Assembly: GCA_009920665.1 (NCBI GenBank)
Contig: RFZL01000002.1
Coordinates: 1 to 64,000, forward strand
From: Alphaproteobacteria bacterium
GTDB taxonomy: Bacteria; Pseudomonadota; Alphaproteobacteria; Puniceispirillales; Puniceispirillaceae
Direction: 5' to 3'
Length of the DNA stretch: 64,000 nt
Under the pieces are notes generated by a model. It worked only from the letters and a program-made list of their open reading frames with translations, searched no databases and was not told where the DNA came from. Every line of letters begins with the position of its first letter. The stretch's first letter is position 1. The translations under genes and the position numbers were made by a program. Shown here piece by piece: positions 55,194 to 64,000 of this stretch.

Positions 55194-55678
55194 TGGAAGG
55201 CATCGTCATGGAATCCGTCTGGGTAGCCGTCGGCTTTGTTGTCTTCATCGCGCTCGTCTGGAAAAAGGCGGGTGCCGCCCTGTCCGGCATGCTTGATGAA
55301 CGCTCGGCGAAGATTCGCACCGAGCTTGACGAGGCGCGCGCGCTTCGTGAAGAGGCGCTTGACGAACTGCATCAGTTCCAGCGTCTGCATCGCGAGGCTG
55401 CCGAGGAAGCCAAGGCCATTCTGAAAACGGCCGAGGCCACCGCCGAGCGGATCCGCGAAAACGCCGAAAAGGCCGCCGAAGAAACGGTCAAGCGTCGCGA
55501 GCAGCAGGCGACCGCCAAGATCAAGGCCGCCGAGGCAGCGATTGTGACCGAGCTTCGCGAGAGGGCCGCCACGCTGGCCATCGCCTCGGCCGCGCAGATC
55601 ATTACCTCAAAGCTGGATGACAAGGCCGGGCTGGCGCTGATCGACGACTCTGCCGCCGAAATCGAGAAGCTGAACTAG
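55193..55678 (+). CDS. atpF: ATP synthase F0 subunit b
   Basis: A 161-residue peripheral-stalk subunit: one N-terminal membrane helix (SVWVAVGFVVFIALVWKKAG) then a coiled coil with repeated Glu-Ala/Arg heptads. AAGGAG lies before the ATG, which overlaps the atpF' stop by one base. It is the last gene of this operon; the F1 genes atpHAGDC are not in the window, as is usual for the split operons of alphaproteobacteria. Confidence 0.94.
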   Translation: MEGIVMESVWVAVGFVVFIALVWKKAGAALSGMLDERSAKIRTELDEARALREEALDELHQFQRLHREAAEEAKAILKTAEATAERIRENAEKAAEETVKRREQQATAKIKAAEAAIVTELRERAATLAIASAAQIITSKLDDKAGLALIDDSAAEIEKLN

Positions 55679-55707
55679 GCCACCGCTTCCACGCCAGGCA
55701 AAATTCG

Positions 55708-55735
55708 GGGGCACGCCACCGGTGTGCCCCTTTTT
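55708..55735 (+). terminator. Rho-independent terminator of the atp operon
   Basis: GGGGCAC (55708-55714) pairs with GTGCCCC (55724-55730) around a 9-base loop, followed by TTTTT, 30 bases after the atpF stop. Confidence 0.85.
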
Positions 55736-55779
55736 CGTGCCGGAACGTCTTGACTGGAACGTCTTGTTATTGAGGCGGT

Positions 55780-56253
55780 CTAGAGTCCCGGCACCAGGCT
55801 GATGATCAGTCGCTGGCCGTCAGTGACGGTGACTTCGTGCTCAACAACAGGATACATGGTCTGCTGTCCCTTGCGGAAGCCGGCCTTGTATCTGATCGGC
55901 GGCGGGCTGCTGACAATCTTGTCTCCTTCGGCGACAAGGCTGACGACGTTGATCTGCGCGACGCCCGCCGGATATTTCTCAGCCCCAAGACGCTTAATCT
56001 TAAGGCCAATCGACAAGTCCATCGAGACGCCATTCTCGCCCACCTGCTCGCAACGGGCGCGAACACCGTTCAGGCGCGCATTGACAATCTCGCCGGTGTC
56101 ATCAATCCGCATGAACGCCTCCGCTCCCGCTTCCGGTGCCGTCAGTTCGGGACATTTCACATATTCCGGATCGCCTGCACATGCCGCCAGCAATGCTGCC
56201 GTGACGAGGAGCGGGGATATGGCGAACAGGGGGTTTCGGATGCGACGTTTCAT
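55780..56253 (-). CDS. Putative lipoprotein
   Basis: A 157-residue protein with a typical lipoprotein signal: basic start, hydrophobic stretch and lipobox LLAAC with Cys25 as the lipidation site. The mature part contains no recognised domain; it has two more Cys and a central beta-rich region ([29 protein letters not shown]). It is convergent with the atp operon and divergent from ispH. Location at the inner or outer membrane is inferred. Confidence 0.72.
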   Translation of the reverse strand: MKRRIRNPLFAISPLLVTAALLAACAGDPEYVKCPELTAPEAGAEAFMRIDDTGEIVNARLNGVRARCEQVGENGVSMDLSIGLKIKRLGAEKYPAGVAQINVVSLVAEGDKIVSSPPPIRYKAGFRKGQQTMYPVVEHEVTVTDGQRLIISLVPGL

Positions 56254-56324
56254 GGCGGCATCCTAACTTCTTTTTCCGACAACAGCAATTGACCTATGAC
56301 GCGTTATCGCGCAAGAACAAGCGC

Positions 56325-57287
56325 ATGGACACGACCCGTTTGCAGGACCGTAAATTTTTACATCTGGCGGCACCGCGAGGCTTTTGCGCGGGAGTCGACC
56401 GTGCGGTCCGGATCGTCGAGGTGGCGCTGGAAAAATTCGGCGCGCCAGTCTATGTCCGCCACGAGATCGTTCACAACCGCACCGTTGTCGACGGCCTTGC
56501 CGCCAAGGGGGCCATCTTCGTTGAGGAGCTTGACGAGGTGCCGGAAGGCGCGCCCGTCGTGTTTTCGGCGCATGGCGTCGCCCGCGCGGTTGTCGAGGAG
56601 GCGGATCAACGCAAGATGATTGCCATTGACGCCACCTGCCCGCTTGTCACCAAGGTGCATGTCGAGGCGCGCCGACATGCCGGCCAGAAACGGCACATTC
56701 TTCTGATCGGCCATGCTGGCCACCCCGAGGTCGAAGGCACGATGGGCCAGGTCGAGCCTGGTGAGATGACGCTGGTCGAGACTGCCGCGGATGCCCGCAC
56801 CGTCACGCCGCCGCCCGATGCTGATCTTGCCTTTGCGACCCAGACCACGCTGTCGGTGGATGACACGGCGGACATCATCTCGATCCTCCAGTTTCGCTTC
56901 CCCGAGATCACCGGCCCGCGCGGCGAGGATATCTGCTATGCCACCACGAACCGACAGAATGCGGTGAAGCAGATTGCCTCGAAATGCGACATCATGCTGG
57001 TGGTCGGGGCCGAGAATTCCTCCAATTCGCAGCGGTTGGTCGAGGTGGCGCTACGCGCTGGCGCGGCCAGCGGCAGGCTTGTCGATGATTGCCGGGCGAT
57101 AGACTGGGCGGAGATCGACGCGGCGACGCATATCGGGCTGTCTGCCGGTGCCTCGGCACCGGAAAGCCTGATCATGGAGATCATCGACAAGATGCGCGCC
57201 CGCTATGACCTGCAACTCGACGAGGACGCGCTGGTCGAGGAAAACCTCACCTTCAAGCTTCCCGCCATTCTGACCGGCGGGGCCTAG
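56325..57287 (+). CDS. ispH: 4-hydroxy-3-methylbut-2-enyl diphosphate reductase
   Basis: A 320-residue iron-sulfur enzyme for the last MEP pathway step, making IPP and DMAPP. The three cluster cysteines are Cys21 ([10 protein letters not shown]), Cys105 ([10 protein letters not shown]) and Cys204 ([10 protein letters not shown]). Further signatures are RHEIVHN and SAHGV. The ATG at 56325 is preferred to a TTG at 56289. It begins a plus-strand run with thrB and rnhA (gaps of 7 and 10 bases), a conserved alphaproteobacterial order. Confidence 0.95.
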   Translation: MDTTRLQDRKFLHLAAPRGFCAGVDRAVRIVEVALEKFGAPVYVRHEIVHNRTVVDGLAAKGAIFVEELDEVPEGAPVVFSAHGVARAVVEEADQRKMIAIDATCPLVTKVHVEARRHAGQKRHILLIGHAGHPEVEGTMGQVEPGEMTLVETAADARTVTPPPDADLAFATQTTLSVDDTADIISILQFRFPEITGPRGEDICYATTNRQNAVKQIASKCDIMLVVGAENSSNSQRLVEVALRAGAASGRLVDDCRAIDWAEIDAATHIGLSAGASAPESLIMEIIDKMRARYDLQLDEDALVEENLTFKLPAILTGGA

Positions 57288-57294
57288 TCGCTTC

Positions 57295-58260
57295 ATGGCG
57301 GTCTATACGAATGTTGATGATGCGGCGCTTGCCAGCTTTCTCGAGGCCTATGACCTCGGCACCGTGCTCAGCTTGGCCGGCATCGCCGAGGGAGTCGAGA
57401 ATTCCAACTATCTGTTGCGAACCGACCGCGCGCATTACATCCTGACGCTTTATGAGAAGCGGGTGGAGCGCGCAGACCTGCCTTTCTTCATCGAGGTGAT
57501 GGAGGTTCTGGCAAAGTCAGGGCTGAACTGCCCGCTGCCGGTGCCGGCCCGTGACGGCTCGATCCTGCAGGAGCTTGCCGGACGGCCATGCGCCGTGTTC
57601 ACCTTTCTGGACGGCACCTGGAGCCGCTTTCCGAACCGTGAGAAATGCGCCGAACTGGGCCGGACGCTGGCGCATATGCATCTGAACTGCGCGCCGGTCA
57701 CGCGCCGCCGGCCAAACGCCCTGGGACCAGAGGCCTGGCGGCCGCTTCTCGACTCCATCGGCGACAGGGCGGAGGTGCTTGGCGAAGGCATGAAGGATGC
57801 CATCAGGGACCGTCTTGACACCATACTTGACGGCTGGCCGAGCGGATTGCCGACCGGTGTGATCCATGCCGACCTGTTTCCGAACAATGTGCTGTTCATC
57901 GGCGACAGGCTGACCGGTGTGATCGATTTCTATTTCGCCTGTGACGACATTCTTGCCTATGACCTCGGCATTTGCATGAATAGCTGGTGTTTCGAGTCCG
58001 ATGGCAGTTTCAACCTGACGAAATCACGCGCCATGCTGAAGGGATATCAGTCTGTACGCTCCCTCGGCGAGGCCGAGATCGAGGCGATTCCCATCCTCGC
58101 CGCCGGCTCGGCGATGCGCTTTTTCCTGACCCGTCTCTATGACTGGATCCACACGCCGGCCGACGCGCTGGTCAGCCCCAAGGACCCGATGGAATATTGG
58201 GGCATCCTGCGCTTCCACCAGTCGGTGTCCGGAACAGCAGCATATGGTATTGGACTCTAG
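57295..58260 (+). CDS. thrB: Homoserine kinase, type II
   Basis: A 321-residue protein of the aminoglycoside phosphotransferase-like ThrB family that phosphorylates homoserine for threonine synthesis. [20 protein letters not shown] (29-48) is the nucleotide-binding start, [13 protein letters not shown] carries the catalytic Asp, and VIDFYFAC carries the metal-binding Asp. The ATG at 57295 is 7 bases after ispH. thrC is at the right edge of the window. Confidence 0.94.
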   Translation: MAVYTNVDDAALASFLEAYDLGTVLSLAGIAEGVENSNYLLRTDRAHYILTLYEKRVERADLPFFIEVMEVLAKSGLNCPLPVPARDGSILQELAGRPCAVFTFLDGTWSRFPNREKCAELGRTLAHMHLNCAPVTRRRPNALGPEAWRPLLDSIGDRAEVLGEGMKDAIRDRLDTILDGWPSGLPTGVIHADLFPNNVLFIGDRLTGVIDFYFACDDILAYDLGICMNSWCFESDGSFNLTKSRAMLKGYQSVRSLGEAEIEAIPILAAGSAMRFFLTRLYDWIHTPADALVSPKDPMEYWGILRFHQSVSGTAAYGIGL

Positions 58261-58270
58261 GACTGACGGC

Positions 58271-58738
58271 ATGGCGAACCGGGTGACACTCCATACTGAC
58301 GGATCATGCCTCAACAACCCCGGCCCCGGCGGCTGGGCGGCGGTCCTGCAATGGCGCGACGAGGAGCGTGAACTCAGCGGCGCCATGCCCGATACGACGA
58401 ACAACCGCATGGAACTTCAGGCCGCCATCGAGGGGTTGAACGCGCTGAAGCGCCCGATGGAAATCGATCTTCACACCGACAGCAAATATGTCATGCAGGG
58501 CGTGACCGACTGGATGCCGCGCTGGAAGGCCAACGGATGGCGCACCGCTGCGAAGAAGCCGGTGATGAATCAGGATCTGTGGCAGGAACTAGATACGGCG
58601 CTGCAACGGCACCGGGTCACATGGCACTGGGTCAAGGGGCATGCCGGCAATGCGTTGAACGAGCGGTGCGACCTGCTGGCCCGCGCCGCCGCCACCGAAC
58701 TTGCCGCCACCGAAGGGTTTGCCGGCAGCAACGACTAG
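58271..58738 (+). CDS. rnhA: Ribonuclease HI
   Basis: A 155-residue RNase HI that cleaves RNA in RNA:DNA hybrids. Catalytic residues are in [17 protein letters not shown] (Asp10), [10 protein letters not shown] (Glu) and [11 protein letters not shown] (Asp), with the final acidic site in [13 protein letters not shown]. The ATG at 58271 gives the usual start; the frame from 58139 is antisense/out-of-frame to thrB and rejected. It overlaps the convergent peroxiredoxin gene by 4 bases. Confidence 0.95.
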   Translation: MANRVTLHTDGSCLNNPGPGGWAAVLQWRDEERELSGAMPDTTNNRMELQAAIEGLNALKRPMEIDLHTDSKYVMQGVTDWMPRWKANGWRTAAKKPVMNQDLWQELDTALQRHRVTWHWVKGHAGNALNERCDLLARAAATELAATEGFAGSND

Positions 58739-59214
58739 AGCTGCGTCAGCACATGCGCCGGGCTGGACACCTCATAGGCGCCAACCTCTTCCATCATGAT
58801 CCCGGTGAGAACACCGTCATCAATGATCATCGCGCAACGCGTCGCGCGCTCGCCAAGGATGGCTCCCATATGAACCGCAATCCCCAATGCGCGGGAAAAT
58901 TCGGCATGCGGGTCGGCAAGCATGTCGATCTTGCCGGCGGTAGCGTGCTGGTCGCCCCAGGCTTTCATCACATGCGCGTCATTCACCGCCAGACAGGCAA
59001 TCCGGTCCACGCCAGCAGCCTTCAGATCATCCGCCCGGTCAACGAATTCCGGCAGATGCTTGGCCGAACAGGTCGCGGTGAAGGCCCCCGGAAGGGCAAA
59101 CATCACGGTCCGCCCGGTGGCGAAATAGTCAGCCGATTCATGGGCATCAACGCCGTCTTCGGTCTTGATCTGGAAGGTCGCCTGCGGGATTGGCTGACCG
59201 GGTTCGATGGTCAT
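58735..59214 (-). CDS. Peroxiredoxin (Prx5/AhpE-like)
   Basis: A 159-residue thiol peroxidase of the Prx5 group. The peroxidatic cysteine is Cys49 in [32 protein letters not shown] and GVHMG-like [15 protein letters not shown] are also typical. It removes hydrogen peroxide or organic peroxides using a glutathione or thioredoxin donor. It would help dispose of peroxide made by sarcosine oxidase, though it is far from those genes. It is 58 bases upstream-adjacent to, and downstream in transcription from, dsbD. Confidence 0.92.
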   Translation of the reverse strand: MTIEPGQPIPQATFQIKTEDGVDAHESADYFATGRTVMFALPGAFTATCSAKHLPEFVDRADDLKAAGVDRIACLAVNDAHVMKAWGDQHATAGKIDMLADPHAEFSRALGIAVHMGAILGERATRCAMIIDDGVLTGIMMEEVGAYEVSSPAHVLTQL

Positions 59215-59272
59215 GATATTTGTTCCTGAAAGTCTGTTCTGATTATCGATGCCGGAAACGGCGTCATTCCGT

Positions 59273-61315
59273 CTATTTGGCGGTCACACTGGCGTTTTCA
59301 AGGGCAGTCAGCACCGCCGTGTCACGCAAGAGCTCGGGAAGGATGATCGCCGGCGCGCCACCCGGCCTCAGAATGATGTTGAACGGGATGCCATAACGCC
59401 CGTGCGATGCCAGGAAGGCGGCGATATCGGCATCCGGCCTTGTCCAGTCGGCACGAAGCAATGTCAGCCTGTTCACCGCCACCGCCTCTGCCATCACCGA
59501 TGATACCGGCTTCCGATCAAGCACCAGCGCCTTGTTGGCCTTGCAGGTCACACACCAGTCCGCCGTCACATCGACAAATACCGGCCGCCCGTCGGCAAGG
59601 CTCTGCGATACCGCCTGCTGACTCCACACACCCCAGCGCGCATTATCGCCTGCCGCGCCCGGCTGCGAACTGACGTCAAGCAGCGCCAGCAGCACGCTGC
59701 CAAGCCAGATCATCGTTCCCAGAAGCAGCAGCGCGAGGCCGCGTTTCAGCCATGGCATCCAGGGGCCGGGGCGCGGCAGGAAACCGACAAATGACGGCTG
59801 CGCCGCCACCGCGATCCAGGGGGCAGCAAGCCCCAGGCCCAGCGCGATGAAAATGCTGAACAGATCCTGCATGCCGCCTGACAGCGCGACCGCGACCGCC
59901 GTTCCTACAAACGGCGCCGAACAGGGGGTCGCCAGCACCGTCGCCAGCATGCCGGCCATGAAGTCACCCCGATAGGGATGCGCGGCTCCCTGTCCAAGCC
60001 CGGCAAGGCGCTGCGCCGCGCGTGGTATCGGAATCATCACCAGATCCAGAAGGCTGAGCGCGAAGATGCCAAGCATCAGCATCATCACAACGAGAAAGAC
60101 CGGGTTCTGGAACTGGATGCCCCACCCGACCGTGCCCCCGGCAAGCCGCAACAGCGCCAGTGCGCCGGCAAGACCGACAAAACTCGTCAGGATACCGGCG
60201 GCACCGGCAAGAAACCGCAGGCGAAGCTGACGGCGCGGCGCACCCGCGGCATCCAGAACAGCAGCAAGCTTCAGCGCCAGCACCGGCAGCACACAGGGCA
60301 TCAAATTCAGGATCAGGCCGCCTAGAAACGCCAGCGCGATGATCCGCAAGGACAGGCCCGGCGCATCACCCGCACCTTGCTCCAGGCTCTGTTCCAGGCT
60401 CTGTTCCGGGCTGGACGGCATGTTTCCTTGGGCCTCCACCACCACGCGAAATTCCGCCATTTCCGGCGGCGCGCTGATGGTCAGCGTCACAGGCGTGGAA
60501 TCGAAGACAAGCTTGTCGGCCGGCACCGCCTCGAGGAACAGGCCACCCTTCGATGGTAGCGGTGCCTTGAAGGCGACATCTTCCTGCGCTTCGACAAAGA
60601 CATCGGCGATTGGCGGCGCACCGTCGGCAAGTTCGAGATAAAGCCCGTCCGGCCGCGCCTCGGCACGCACCGGGCGCAATGATGGCCCGCTGGCGCTGAT
60701 CCCTCTCCCGCTGGCAGCTGGACGTGGCACCATGGCGGTGAATTGCGCCATTGCCTGCGCATGCGGACTGGCCGTCGCGGCACCATCGGGAAGTGCCATC
60801 TCCAGCCGGCCACCGAAAGGCACACAGATATCGGAACATACCAGTGCCTCGAGATCGGCGACGAGCTGAAGCGGTGTACCAGCTTCATGACCGCTGAGTT
60901 CGAATGGCAGGATCACCGCATTGGCATAACCGAAATTGTCAAAGCCGAAAGCATCAAAGCGCTGTGGCAGTGGCCAGCTGATATGGCCGGCAAGATCGGG
61001 GTTCGGGCTTGCCGATAGGTCGATGACCGGCGCGAGCCCGGCCTCACCCGGGGTGCGCCAGTATATTTTCCAGCCGGCGGCAAGGGTGAATTCGATGCCA
61101 AGCGGCACTCTGTCCAGATCGCCGGTGGCCCTGACCGCCGAGACAAGCCTTGCCTCGCCGATCTGCGGATCGCCAATCCAGTCCGATTCGGACGCACGCA
61201 CCGCGCCGGGGGCCGCCGTCAGGAAGACCATTGCGGCGATCATCGCGATGATCAGGCCGCTGCTGGCCAGGACGAGACTGAATGCCTTTGTGTTTCCGGT
61301 TTCTGGCAGTGGCAT
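59273..61315 (-). CDS. DsbD family thiol:disulfide interchange protein
   Basis: A protein of about 680 residues: a signal-like N-terminal helix, a periplasmic DsbD alpha-like domain (to about 310) containing paired Cys in LEALVCSDICVPFGG, a membrane domain of about eight helices with the CcdA-like TPCSAPFVG and NLMPCVLPVLA Cys motifs, and a C-terminal thioredoxin domain with TADWCVTCKAN. It moves electrons from cytoplasmic thioredoxin to periplasmic thiols. The ATG at 61315 is preferred over a GTG at 61342. No strong ribosome-binding site was found. Confidence 0.9.
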   Translation of the reverse strand: MPLPETGNTKAFSLVLASSGLIIAMIAAMVFLTAAPGAVRASESDWIGDPQIGEARLVSAVRATGDLDRVPLGIEFTLAAGWKIYWRTPGEAGLAPVIDLSASPNPDLAGHISWPLPQRFDAFGFDNFGYANAVILPFELSGHEAGTPLQLVADLEALVCSDICVPFGGRLEMALPDGAATASPHAQAMAQFTAMVPRPAASGRGISASGPSLRPVRAEARPDGLYLELADGAPPIADVFVEAQEDVAFKAPLPSKGGLFLEAVPADKLVFDSTPVTLTISAPPEMAEFRVVVEAQGNMPSSPEQSLEQSLEQGAGDAPGLSLRIIALAFLGGLILNLMPCVLPVLALKLAAVLDAAGAPRRQLRLRFLAGAAGILTSFVGLAGALALLRLAGGTVGWGIQFQNPVFLVVMMLMLGIFALSLLDLVMIPIPRAAQRLAGLGQGAAHPYRGDFMAGMLATVLATPCSAPFVGTAVAVALSGGMQDLFSIFIALGLGLAAPWIAVAAQPSFVGFLPRPGPWMPWLKRGLALLLLGTMIWLGSVLLALLDVSSQPGAAGDNARWGVWSQQAVSQSLADGRPVFVDVTADWCVTCKANKALVLDRKPVSSVMAEAVAVNRLTLLRADWTRPDADIAAFLASHGRYGIPFNIILRPGGAPAIILPELLRDTAVLTALENASVTAK

Positions 61316-61385
61316 GTGATGCTGGTGACCTGTGCGCGGCACGATGAAGCTTTACCCGACAGGTTGTTCCTGACTAGGGTATGGT

Positions 61386-62009
61386 ATGACGCAACATAGG
61401 AAATCAGGTCAACGGGTGCAATCACCACCGTCGGCTGGCAGTGATCAGCATGCGCTGTCCTCGCTGCAGGGGCATCTTCTTGTCGCCAGCCCGCATATCG
61501 GCGACGAGCGGTTCGACAAGACCGTCATCCTGATGTGCCATCACGACCCGGACTCGGCAATGGGTCTGGTGATCAACAAGACAGCATCAAGGCTGAATCT
61601 GGGTGACCTCTATGAAAAGCTGGATATTGGCGCGGCGCGTTTCTGCGCCGGCAACCCGGTGCATATCGGCGGCCCAGTCGATGGCAATCGCGGATTTGTG
61701 CTTCACAGCCAGGACCACATGCTTCCCGAAAGCATGGAGGTCACGCACGAGATCGGCCTGACCGCGAGCATCGATATCCTCCGTGACATTACCGAGGGTG
61801 TAGGTCCGGCGCGGTCGATCGTGTCGCTTGGATGCGCCGGGTGGAGCGCCGGACAGCTTGACCGTGAGATGGCCGAGAATGTCTGGCTCAGCATTCCTGC
61901 CTCGGCGGAACTTGTGTTCGATCATGACCGGGAAACGCTGTGGGAGCACAGCTTCGGGGCGCTCGGGATCGATCCCGGTTTCTTCGCCGGCACGACAGGC
62001 AGCGCCTGA
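61386..62009 (+). CDS. YqgE/AlgH family protein
   Basis: A 207-residue protein of the UPF0301 (YqgE/AlgH) family. LLVASPHIGDERFDKTVILMCHHD (seen as two overlapping blocks near 31-54), GLVINKTA, HIGGPVDGNRGFVLHS and GCAGWSAGQLDREMAENVWL are the conserved parts. Function is unknown; in some species AlgH affects gene regulation. It is plus-strand, divergent from dsbD, and its stop is directly adjacent to the convergent M16 protease stop. Confidence 0.92.
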   Translation: MTQHRKSGQRVQSPPSAGSDQHALSSLQGHLLVASPHIGDERFDKTVILMCHHDPDSAMGLVINKTASRLNLGDLYEKLDIGAARFCAGNPVHIGGPVDGNRGFVLHSQDHMLPESMEVTHEIGLTASIDILRDITEGVGPARSIVSLGCAGWSAGQLDREMAENVWLSIPASAELVFDHDRETLWEHSFGALGIDPGFFAGTTGSA

Positions 62010-63284
62010 TCAGGCCACGCCGCCGGCCAGAATACGGGACAGCGCCTGATTCTCCATGATCGATGATTGCGGGCCAATGGCCGCAATGGCCGGCTGGCCG
62101 CCGGCGACAAGATCGCTGGCAACGTTTCGCACCGCCTCGGCGTCAACGGCCGCGATCTGCTGCAGCAGCTCGGAATCATCTACCGGTGCGCCAAACAACA
62201 TGATCTGCCTTGCCAGCGCGTCCCCGCATCCCGAAACGGATTCGCGCGCCATGACCAGCGAGGCGCGGAGCTGCGCCTTCGCCCGGCTGACCTCTTCCTC
62301 GCTGGCGCCCATAGCCAGCTCGGCAAGCTGCTGCGCGGTGACCGTCAGCATTTCATTCGCCCGGTCGGCAGAAGTGCCGGCATAGATGCCGAAATGGCCA
62401 CTGTCCGAATACATGCTGGCAAAGGAGAATATCGAATAGCAGAGACCGCGTTTCTCGCGCACCTCCTGGAACAGGCGCGAGGACATGCCGCCGCCAAACA
62501 GCGTCGACAGAACCATCATCGCGAAGCGGCGGTCATCACGGGCACCGAAGCTCGGCAGGCCGATCACGAGATGCGTCTGTTCAAGATCGCGAACCTCGAT
62601 ATGGCGCCCCCCCTGCCAGGAAGGCGAGAGGCGTTGTGTATCCTCGGCGCTGGCAAGATGGCCGAGCCTTTCTTCGACGCGTTTCACAAAATCATCATGC
62701 GCGACCGCACCCGAAGCGGTGACAAGCATCTGCCCGGCACCGTAATGACGCGACATGAAACCACGCAGATTGTCGCGCGAAAAGCCGCTGACACTGTCGA
62801 TCGAGCCCAGGATGGGGCGGCCAAGCGTATGGTCGCCATATGAGGCGCGGGCAAACATGTCGAACACGATATCATCGGGTGTGTCCTGCGACTGCCCGAT
62901 TTCCTGGATGATGACACCGCGTTCGCGCTCGATTTCCTCGTCCGGCATCGTCGGCTCGGTCAGAATATCGGCCAGAATGTCGATCCCCATATCCAGATAT
63001 TCGGGCAGAAGGCGCAGATAATAGGCTGTTTCCTCGCGGCTGGTATGCGCGTTCATATAGCCACCAACATTCTCCACCTCGGTGGCGATGTCGCGCGCGG
63101 AGCGCCGCTTTGTACCCTTGAACGCCATATGTTCCAGCATGTGGGCGATACCCATCTCGCTGTCACGCTCGTCGCGCGCACCGGCATTCACCCAGATCCC
63201 GACCGAAAGGCTTTGCGCCTGCGCAAGGCTGCGGCTGGCGACACGCAATCCGCCGGGGAGTGTTGTCAGTTCACCGCGGCTCAT
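62010..63284 (-). CDS. M16 family zinc peptidase
   Basis: A 424-residue pitrilysin/processing-peptidase homologue. The inverted zinc motif HMLEH is at 48-52 and the distal zinc ligand is the Glu in RERGVIIQEI near 128. The second half is the inactive partner-like domain typical of mitochondrial processing peptidase beta relatives. It probably degrades peptides in the cytoplasm or periplasm. Its ATG overlaps the thrC stop (ATGA), so the two are translated from one mRNA, a common alphaproteobacterial pair. Confidence 0.93.
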   Translation of the reverse strand: MSRGELTTLPGGLRVASRSLAQAQSLSVGIWVNAGARDERDSEMGIAHMLEHMAFKGTKRRSARDIATEVENVGGYMNAHTSREETAYYLRLLPEYLDMGIDILADILTEPTMPDEEIERERGVIIQEIGQSQDTPDDIVFDMFARASYGDHTLGRPILGSIDSVSGFSRDNLRGFMSRHYGAGQMLVTASGAVAHDDFVKRVEERLGHLASAEDTQRLSPSWQGGRHIEVRDLEQTHLVIGLPSFGARDDRRFAMMVLSTLFGGGMSSRLFQEVREKRGLCYSIFSFASMYSDSGHFGIYAGTSADRANEMLTVTAQQLAELAMGASEEEVSRAKAQLRASLVMARESVSGCGDALARQIMLFGAPVDDSELLQQIAAVDAEAVRNVASDLVAGGQPAIAAIGPQSSIMENQALSRILAGGVA

Positions 63285-64000
63285 ACTGTCCTCCGCATAC
63301 CCAGGATCAGGTCTCGCACGGCGTCGGCATTTGCCGGCGCGTGCTGCATCGCCTCATCGCGCGACATCAGATCGGCAAGATGCGGCGGCAGGGCCGGCTC
63401 CTCACCGGTGGCGCGGGTCACGGCCTCCTGGAATTTCGCCGGATGTGCGCAGGCGAGCGCGACCACCGGAACCGCCGGCCCGACAGTGCCATCGGCAACG
63501 GCGCGGCGCGCCGCCGAGACACCGACCGCGCTATGCGGGTCGAGCAGCATGCCCTCTGCCGCGCTGGCGGCGATTTCCGCCAGCGTTCCATCATCATCCA
63601 GCCGGTAGGCGGCGAAATGATCCCGTGCCGATTGCATGGCCTGTGTCGGCAGGTCGAAACTGCCGGTTTCGGCGAAACGCGCCATGATCGCGGCCACGGC
63701 GTCGCCATCCCGCCCCAAAAGTTCAAATAGCAGGCGTTCAAAATTGCTCGACACCTGGATGTCCATCGACGGGCTGAGCGACGGCGTCACCGTTTCGCGC
63801 TGCATCGCGCCATCCTCGAAGAAACGCGTCAGGATGTCATTGCGGTTCGAGGCGATGATCAGCCGGTCGATCGGCAGCCCCATCCGCATCGCCACATAGC
63901 CGGCAAAGACATTCCCGAAATTACCGGTCGGCACTGCAAAGGCAACCTTCCGGTCGGGCGCGCCAAGCGCCAGCGCTGCCTTGAAATAATAGACGATCTG
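63281..64000 (-). CDS. thrC: Threonine synthase, 5' end cut by window edge
   Basis: C-terminal 239 codons of threonine synthase, which converts homoserine phosphate to threonine with PLP. The frame enters the window at QIVYYFKAALALG and continues with VPTGNFGNVFAGYVA, the ThrC phosphate-binding signature, and SNRNDILTRFF. The PLP lysine lies in the missing N-terminal part. The stop overlaps the start of the M16 protease by 4 bases. Together with thrB at 57295 it supplies the end of the threonine pathway. Confidence 0.94.
   Translation of the reverse strand, partial: QIVYYFKAALALGAPDRKVAFAVPTGNFGNVFAGYVAMRMGLPIDRLIIASNRNDILTRFFEDGAMQRETVTPSLSPSMDIQVSSNFERLLFELLGRDGDAVAAIMARFAETGSFDLPTQAMQSARDHFAAYRLDDDGTLAEIAASAAEGMLLDPHSAVGVSAARRAVADGTVGPAVPVVALACAHPAKFQEAVTRATGEEPALPPHLADLMSRDEAMQHAPANADAVRDLILGMRRTV

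Noticed and set aside
1-64000. CRISPR array, prophage or insertion sequence
   Set aside because: No regularly spaced repeats, transposase, integrase or phage genes were seen; all tandem repeats are short and local.

Overview
The window is a dense, GC-rich bacterial chromosome segment. Gene order points to an alphaproteobacterium of the Rhodospirillales/SAR116 (Puniceispirillales) type: fabI-aroC, xseB-ispA-dxs-tlyA, helicase-S4-terB-fdxA-carD, rsmB-heparinase-purH, mutY-dciA-dsbA-smc, a detached F0 operon atpIBEF'F, ccmABCD, an SDHAF4 homologue, and imuA under a GTTC-N7-GTTC SOS box. Genus or species cannot be fixed from the window. No tRNA, rRNA, CRISPR array, prophage or insertion sequence was seen.

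Layout. 1-1312: 5' part of imuA (minus strand, running off the left edge) with its LexA-type operator and promoter, then a repeat-rich gene-poor stretch with a possible gene remnant. 1313-2482: M20 amidohydrolase. 2874-12241: methylamine/betaine island, with soxBDAG on the plus strand converging on a minus-strand DMGDH-like gene plus an MttB-family methyltransferase. 12548-14800: DMT transporter, pdxH, glycine-zipper envelope protein. 14930-20646: fabI-aroC converging on xseB-ispA-dxs-tlyA, where aroC and tlyA collide. 20706-27407: XRE regulator, proline iminopeptidase, carD, fdxA, terB, S4 protein, SUV3-like helicase. 27670-33997: orphan DNA methyltransferase, acnB, ccmABCD. 34005-39668: corrinoid methyl-transfer operon (corrinoid protein, DUF1638, 'virulence factor' family, MetF-like reductase, methyl-THF methyltransferase, RamA-like activator). 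39812-52727: ispZ, dusA, DUF1491, SDHAF4, rsmB, heparinase II/III, purH, mutY, dciA-like, dsbA-like, smc. 52811-55735: F0 ATP synthase operon from predicted promoter to terminator. 55780-64000: lipoprotein, ispH, thrB, rnhA, peroxiredoxin, dsbD, yqgE, M16 protease, thrC (cut by the right edge).

How the genes fit together. The most interesting content is a one-carbon demethylation network split between 2.9-12.2 kb and 34.0-39.7 kb. An MttB-family protein without an in-frame amber codon could move a methyl group from a quaternary amine (glycine betaine is the best guess) to the corrinoid protein. The methyltransferase would pass it to THF, and the MetF-like enzyme would oxidise methyl-THF. The RamA-like protein would reactivate oxidised cob(II)alamin. 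The DMGDH-like enzyme and SoxBDAG would then carry dimethylglycine through sarcosine to glycine. Two uncharacterised proteins (DUF1638 and the 'virulence factor' family) lie between the corrinoid protein and metF. Three enzymes of this system carry Arg-rich tails while the corrinoid protein has a very acidic N-terminus, which suggests electrostatic docking. The rest is mainly housekeeping: isoprenoids (dxs, ispA, ispH), fatty acid and aromatic synthesis, TCA cycle (acnB, SDHAF4), cytochrome c maturation, energy generation, DNA repair and RNA modification.
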